Assembly: GCF_000499845.2 (NCBI RefSeq)
Contig: NC_023758.2
Location: 31,712,069 to 31,776,068, forward strand
Reading direction: 5' to 3'
Length of the DNA stretch: 64,000 nucleotides
From: Phaseolus vulgaris
Lineage: Eukaryota > Streptophyta > Magnoliopsida > Fabales > Fabaceae
The notes under the pieces were generated by a model. The model saw nothing but the letters and a program-made list of their open reading frames with translations, did no database searches and had not been told where the DNA came from. This document shows positions 59,948 through 64,000 of the stretch, piece by piece (within the stretch, counting starts at the first letter, position 1; every line of letters starts with the position of its first letter). A program made the position numbers and the translations under genes.

Positions 59948-62334
59948 ATGTTCAAACACCGTCTAGGGGGATTCTCCAAGTCCTTCCGGAGCCAAATTGA
60001 TCCTGAAAAATCCGAAGCACTCAGAAGAACAAAAACAGGTGCAGATCATGTATTTGTGTTTTTGTATCTTCTGCATGATACTAAAATCTGTTAAATGAAA
60101 AATGACGATTATCATAATGAAATTCTAATTCTGATAAAAGAACAATACCAGAAACACTTTTGGAATTGTATTTTAGTTTCATTGTTGCTAGCGACATATT
60201 TTTCAACATGTTCTTCACCAATGTTAGTTAATTTTTCTAAACTATAAAATCAAGAGTTGAAATCGTTACAAAAAGAACTGAGAACTGCAAAATTTCATGA
60301 TTAGTCTTCACCAATCTTACGTAGTTTGCAATGTCAACTTTCATCAAATGGAGTATAGATACTAACACTATAAGACACGGATAATATGGAGATAAGTATA
60401 ATCTCTAAAATATAAGATAAAAGAATAGGAATATATGTATATTATATAATTATGAATGATATAAATTGATAACAAAAATTTATATGCACTAAATATATTT
60501 CAATTTTAGTATAAAAATATTTATCATGACTGGTTCAAAAGAATTTGTTCCTTATTTTTATAATTATAATAAAAGTTTATAAAAAAATTATGTTAGAGAC
60601 AGGTTAGAATTGTCAGAAAAACGAACAAATATTTTTTTGAATTATACATTTTACTGTAACCATCTCTCTATGTTGTTGACAGATATGGAAACCGACCTGA
60701 GTAGAATCGCAAAGCTTATTAAAAACGAAGATGGAACCTCGAAGAAAGAGAAAGAGAAAGAGCTTGGGTGGCTGGTGGAGGATTTCTACACTCAGTACCA
60801 GTCACTGTACTCATTGTATGGTCGTCTCACCGGAGAGTACGTGAAATCAGGTCATAGGATGTCCTCAGTGTCTTCTTCCTCCAGCTCGGAGTCTGAGTAC
60901 TTTTCCTCCGAGGAAGCAGATGCTAATTCAGACATCAACGATTCAAACCAAAAACCTTTCCCCAGAGAAACGGAACGTTCTCTCGAACTACTTCTCAAGA
61001 CTCAGGCATCCAACGAGTTTGAGGAACAGTTCAAAAGGAATCCAGAACTTCAAGTTGAAAGCCAAGCACGTGAAGATAAACAAAACGCTTATTTGCAGAG
61101 ACGAGTTTTGCAGCTTGAACTGTTTCTGAAAGAGAGCAAAGGAACAGTGTCTGTGTTGCAAGCAAAACTCAAAACCAACGAGGATCATGCAGCGTCCAAA
61201 ATTTCTGAACTGATGGCACGGATACACAAGCTCGAGCAAGAGGCAAAGTCTCTTCGGACGCAGAAAGGGAAAAAGAAAGAGAAGGTTAGACGCAAGAAGA
61301 AGGACTTCGATGACCAGATTAATGCCATGCAACAGATGTTGGATTCCTTGAGCAATCGTAACAAAGAGTTGGAAGAACAATTGGAAAGAACAAGAGCAGA
61401 AGTTTCGCAATTATGCTCTGCTCGGGTTGAAATTCTTGAGGAGGATTTGGCTGAAGAAAAGGAGGGTTTTCTTGCAAGGATAAAGGACCTGGAACTGGAA
61501 GTGGAATCTCGATATAGGAAACAGAGGGAATTGGAGGATAGAAACAATGAACTAGAAAGAGCAGTGGCAGAAATAGGTGCAGAACACAAACGAGCCGAAA
61601 TTGGGTCCAAGAATATGAAGTTGTGTCAGCAACTATCAGAAAGGAAAATGGAAAGAACAATTCAAATGTTGAACCATAGAATCCATGAGGCAGAACAGCT
61701 GAAGAATGAAAACAAAGAGAGTCACAAAAGGGCAGAGCAAAGATACGAGGAAGAGAAGAGAATCCTTAGGGAGAGAATTGCTAGGTACGAAGAGGAACTA
61801 AGAGTGAGGGCAAGCACAGCGTCGGCACCAATAGAGGTTGATATAAAGGGGTTGGAATTGGGTGCAGAAGCACTAGATTTGGCTGCAGGGAAGCTTGAGG
61901 AGCACAGAGAGCGTGTGGCTAAAATGGTGGGGGAAGTTGAGTTTGCTAAGGATTGGATAAGACAAAGAAATGGTGAAGTGAAAGAGGTGAAAGAGAAGGT
62001 AGAAGGGCTTAAGGTGTTGTTGAGTGAGAAAGAAGAGAAAGAGTTGAAATTGAAAGAGATGTTGTGGAAGTTGGAAGCGATGGTGAGCAAAGAAGGAGGG
62101 GAGAAGCTGAATCTGATGAAATCAGTGAGGCAGCTTGAAAGGAAAGTGGAAAAGTTGGAAAGGGTTGTGAAAGAGAAAGATGGTGAGTTGGTTGGGCTTG
62201 GGGAGAAGAAGAGGGAAGCAATAAGGCAACTTTGTTTGCTGGTTGAGTTTCATCGCAATCGCTACCTCTATCTAAAGGATTGTCAAAGAGAAAGAAGATT
62301 TGGTAGCAGGAAACCATTCTCTATTTTTCTTTAA
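59948..62334 (+). CDS. NAB-type / COP1-interactive protein 1-like coiled-coil protein
   Basis: Exon 1 (59948-60038, 30 codons plus one base) joins exon 2 (60683-62334) as G|AT across a 644-bp intron, giving 580 aa. The N-terminus (MFKHRLGGFSKSFRSQIDPE) matches the start of CIP1-like plant proteins. Residues about 31-82 (SRIAKLIK ... LVEDFYTQYQSLYSLYGRLTGEY) resemble the second half of the NAB actin-binding domain. An acidic Ser-rich linker (92-118) follows, then a long coiled coil (about 160-560, heptads rich in E, K, R and L). The C-terminus has KREAIRQLCLLVEFHRNRYLYLKD, a motif I know from NET- and CIP1-like proteins. The protein probably links the cytoskeleton to membranes; a COP1 role is inferred by name only. 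It is shorter than CIP1 itself. The exon 1 ATG was chosen because it supplies the family N-terminus, rather than an in-frame codon inside the intron. Confidence 0.85.
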
Positions 62335-63780
62335 ATTCTTAACTAGTTGATGCGACTTCAAGTCAAAAAAATAGTATCACTTACAATCAATTACATGGTA
62401 TTCAAAGTATTATCTACTTTAAAGATCGGTATTTTGTCACGATTTTGTCTTTGAAAGATATCTGGGTCAGTTGGAACAAAAAGAGTATATAAATTGTCAT
62501 TCACTTTGACTCCTGAATGATGTGAGACTATATTGTGAGTACCGGAACACTGTTGCCAGTACCAGAACACTAGATATGGAACACACTTTCTTAAAACGTG
62601 TGCTTTCTAAGAGAATGCCATTTCTGATAAGTTTTAGGTACAAGCTTGTAATCAACAACCGATCACACTATACCTATTAGCTGCTACAGCCACCAATCAT
62701 GGCAACAAATTCCTTCTACCAAGATTATGTTCCTACGTGCCTATGTTCGATTAGATAAATTGTTAGAAAATTTTGGTCTGTCCATTTTCTTCCATTATCT
62801 ATGGGAAATAATTAACTTCTTTTTCCTATCATTTCACTTCAACGTGTTTTGTCAACTTATTTTTGGATCCTCATCAAGTACACAGGTTTCACGACCCAAG
62901 TATAAATAATGTAGGTGCTTTAGGAGGAAATTCATAATATTTTTTATTCACGTTTCTTCCACAAGTCCCGAATGTTAACCTTATATTGCAATTGCAGTAT
63001 CACTAGTGAAAATATAAGAATCCATGACTTATTGAGGGATGTAGCTACCTTTATAAAAAGGGATGTGGTGCATGTTTTTTATAAACACCAAATTTTTTAG
63101 GTCACTAAAATAAGAAATGATATAATAACAACTTATTATGTTGGGTTTTTCTTATCATCATAATAATATAATATGCTATTTAGTAAGTCAATTTTAATTA
63201 AATTGTCATAATAAATGAGATTACGTCTTTTTCTTAAAAAATTGAATATTCAAAAACATTGTAGGTTCTTCTCCAACTAATATTAGAATCAATCATAGAA
63301 GGTGTCCTATAAATCAGAAGGTGCGTTTAACTTGAATCCCTTACTTCAAGGGGACAACTTTCTCGTGAAATCGGTGGAATCCTAATATGATTGTGTTCTC
63401 CCGTGAAACTTATTCTGATTTTGTGTTAAAATTTGGTGCTTAAATTTCGTGAACAATTCATACTCTTCCGATTGGAATTAGTCTAGATTTGACCCTTTTT
63501 TATAGGAAAAATCTTCTCGTGCATCTTAGATATCATCAACATTAGACCTATATGGCCAAATAGAATAATAGAATAATAAACTGTAAAAGAAAACTATAAT
63601 CGTTATTATCATGTTCAGAATCATCCACTCAACTTACAATGCACAAAATGTACAAAATCTTGCACTGTATATGCTGAGAAAGAATGGTATGTGGAAATTT
63701 ATTTTCAGAAAATGAAATGAACTTCTAATACTGTAACTTTTTACAAATTCAAATAAAAGCCTAAAGAAATTGTTAATTCT
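62335..63780. other. Intergenic region, NAB/CIP1-like 3' end to carrier gene
   Basis: The two genes converge. 62335-62700 probably holds the 3' UTR. A short direct repeat (CCAGTACCAGAACACTAG and GAGTACCGGAACACTG) is seen at about 62538-62574. No coding region is supported. Confidence 0.5.
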
Positions 63781-64000
63781 TCAATGTGAGATTCTCACTT
63801 CTACTCCAAGAATGTCCTTGACCATCTCGTATGACACAAAAGCAATAGCTATGGAAGGGACCACCTGAAATAAAGAAAGGAATGTAACCAAAATGTTTTT
63901 ATAATTTCCATGTGATTCAAAATATAGAACATTATTAATATGACAAGGAAGTTGGGGAAGTGGGTGAATGAATTAACTGACCTTCACCGAATTGGGAACT
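63781..64000 (-). CDS. 3' end of a mitochondrial carrier gene (ADNT1-like), cut by the window edge
   Basis: Minus strand, partial. The last exon (63864-63781) reads VVPSIAIAFVSYEMVKDILGVEVRISH and stops. The end of the previous exon (63982 to the window edge) reads VPNSVK before a GT donor, and the two join in frame across an intron of 117 bp. The VPSIAIAFVSYEMVKD ending is the last transmembrane helix of plant mitochondrial solute carriers, and I recall the adenine nucleotide carrier ADNT1 having a very similar C-terminus. Six-helix carriers of this kind exchange nucleotides across the inner mitochondrial membrane. Only ~34 residues are visible, so the exact carrier is uncertain. Confidence 0.75.

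Overview
The window is nuclear DNA of a flowering plant, most likely a legume. The evidence is intron-containing genes with GT-AG junctions, very AT-rich intergenic DNA, plant-only gene families (CRF, AG-peptide, SPA, NAB/CIP1-like) and repeat motifs that resemble ones I associate with Phaseoleae such as Phaseolus, Vigna and Glycine. The species is an inference. There is no operon structure, CRISPR, rRNA or recognisable tRNA.

Layout, left to right. 1-8.2 kb is intergenic, with an array of TAATCGATTA-type palindromes at 5.65-5.77 kb and paired G-boxes at 7.18 kb. An intronless cytokinin response factor (AP2/ERF group VI) lies at 8.33-9.27 kb (+). 9.3-18.8 kb is AT-rich and holds a solo-LTR-like block at about 15.9-16.8 kb. 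A two-exon arabinogalactan peptide gene sits at 18.82-19.17 kb (-). A two-exon DUF1221/MLKL-type pseudokinase is at 23.96-26.87 kb (+). It converges on a seven-coding-exon SPA-family gene (COP1 partner) at 28.98-37.85 kb (-). 38.5-49.8 kb is repeat-rich intergenic DNA with a few broken coding remnants. The Crooked-neck/CLF1 splicing factor occupies 49.84-56.16 kb (+) in seven exons, with a 2.9 kb intron carrying a recent 0.73 kb tandem duplication. A two-exon NAB/CIP1-like coiled-coil gene is at 59.95-62.33 kb (+). The 3' end of a mitochondrial carrier gene (ADNT1-like) runs off the right edge (-).

The genes do not form a pathway. The only thematic links are that SPA is a COP1 partner and the NAB-type protein resembles COP1-interactive protein 1, which is probably chance. 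The most informative observations are: the pseudokinase with all three catalytic motifs lost and a tandemly duplicated basic tail; a 33-bp in-frame minisatellite in the SPA N-terminal region; a CRF leader whose short upstream ORF ends on the main start codon (ATGA); the palindrome array; and a tandem telo-box repeat in the Crooked-neck leader. All splice sites were assigned by reading GT/AG junctions and checking that reading frame and family sequence continue; no transcript data were used.
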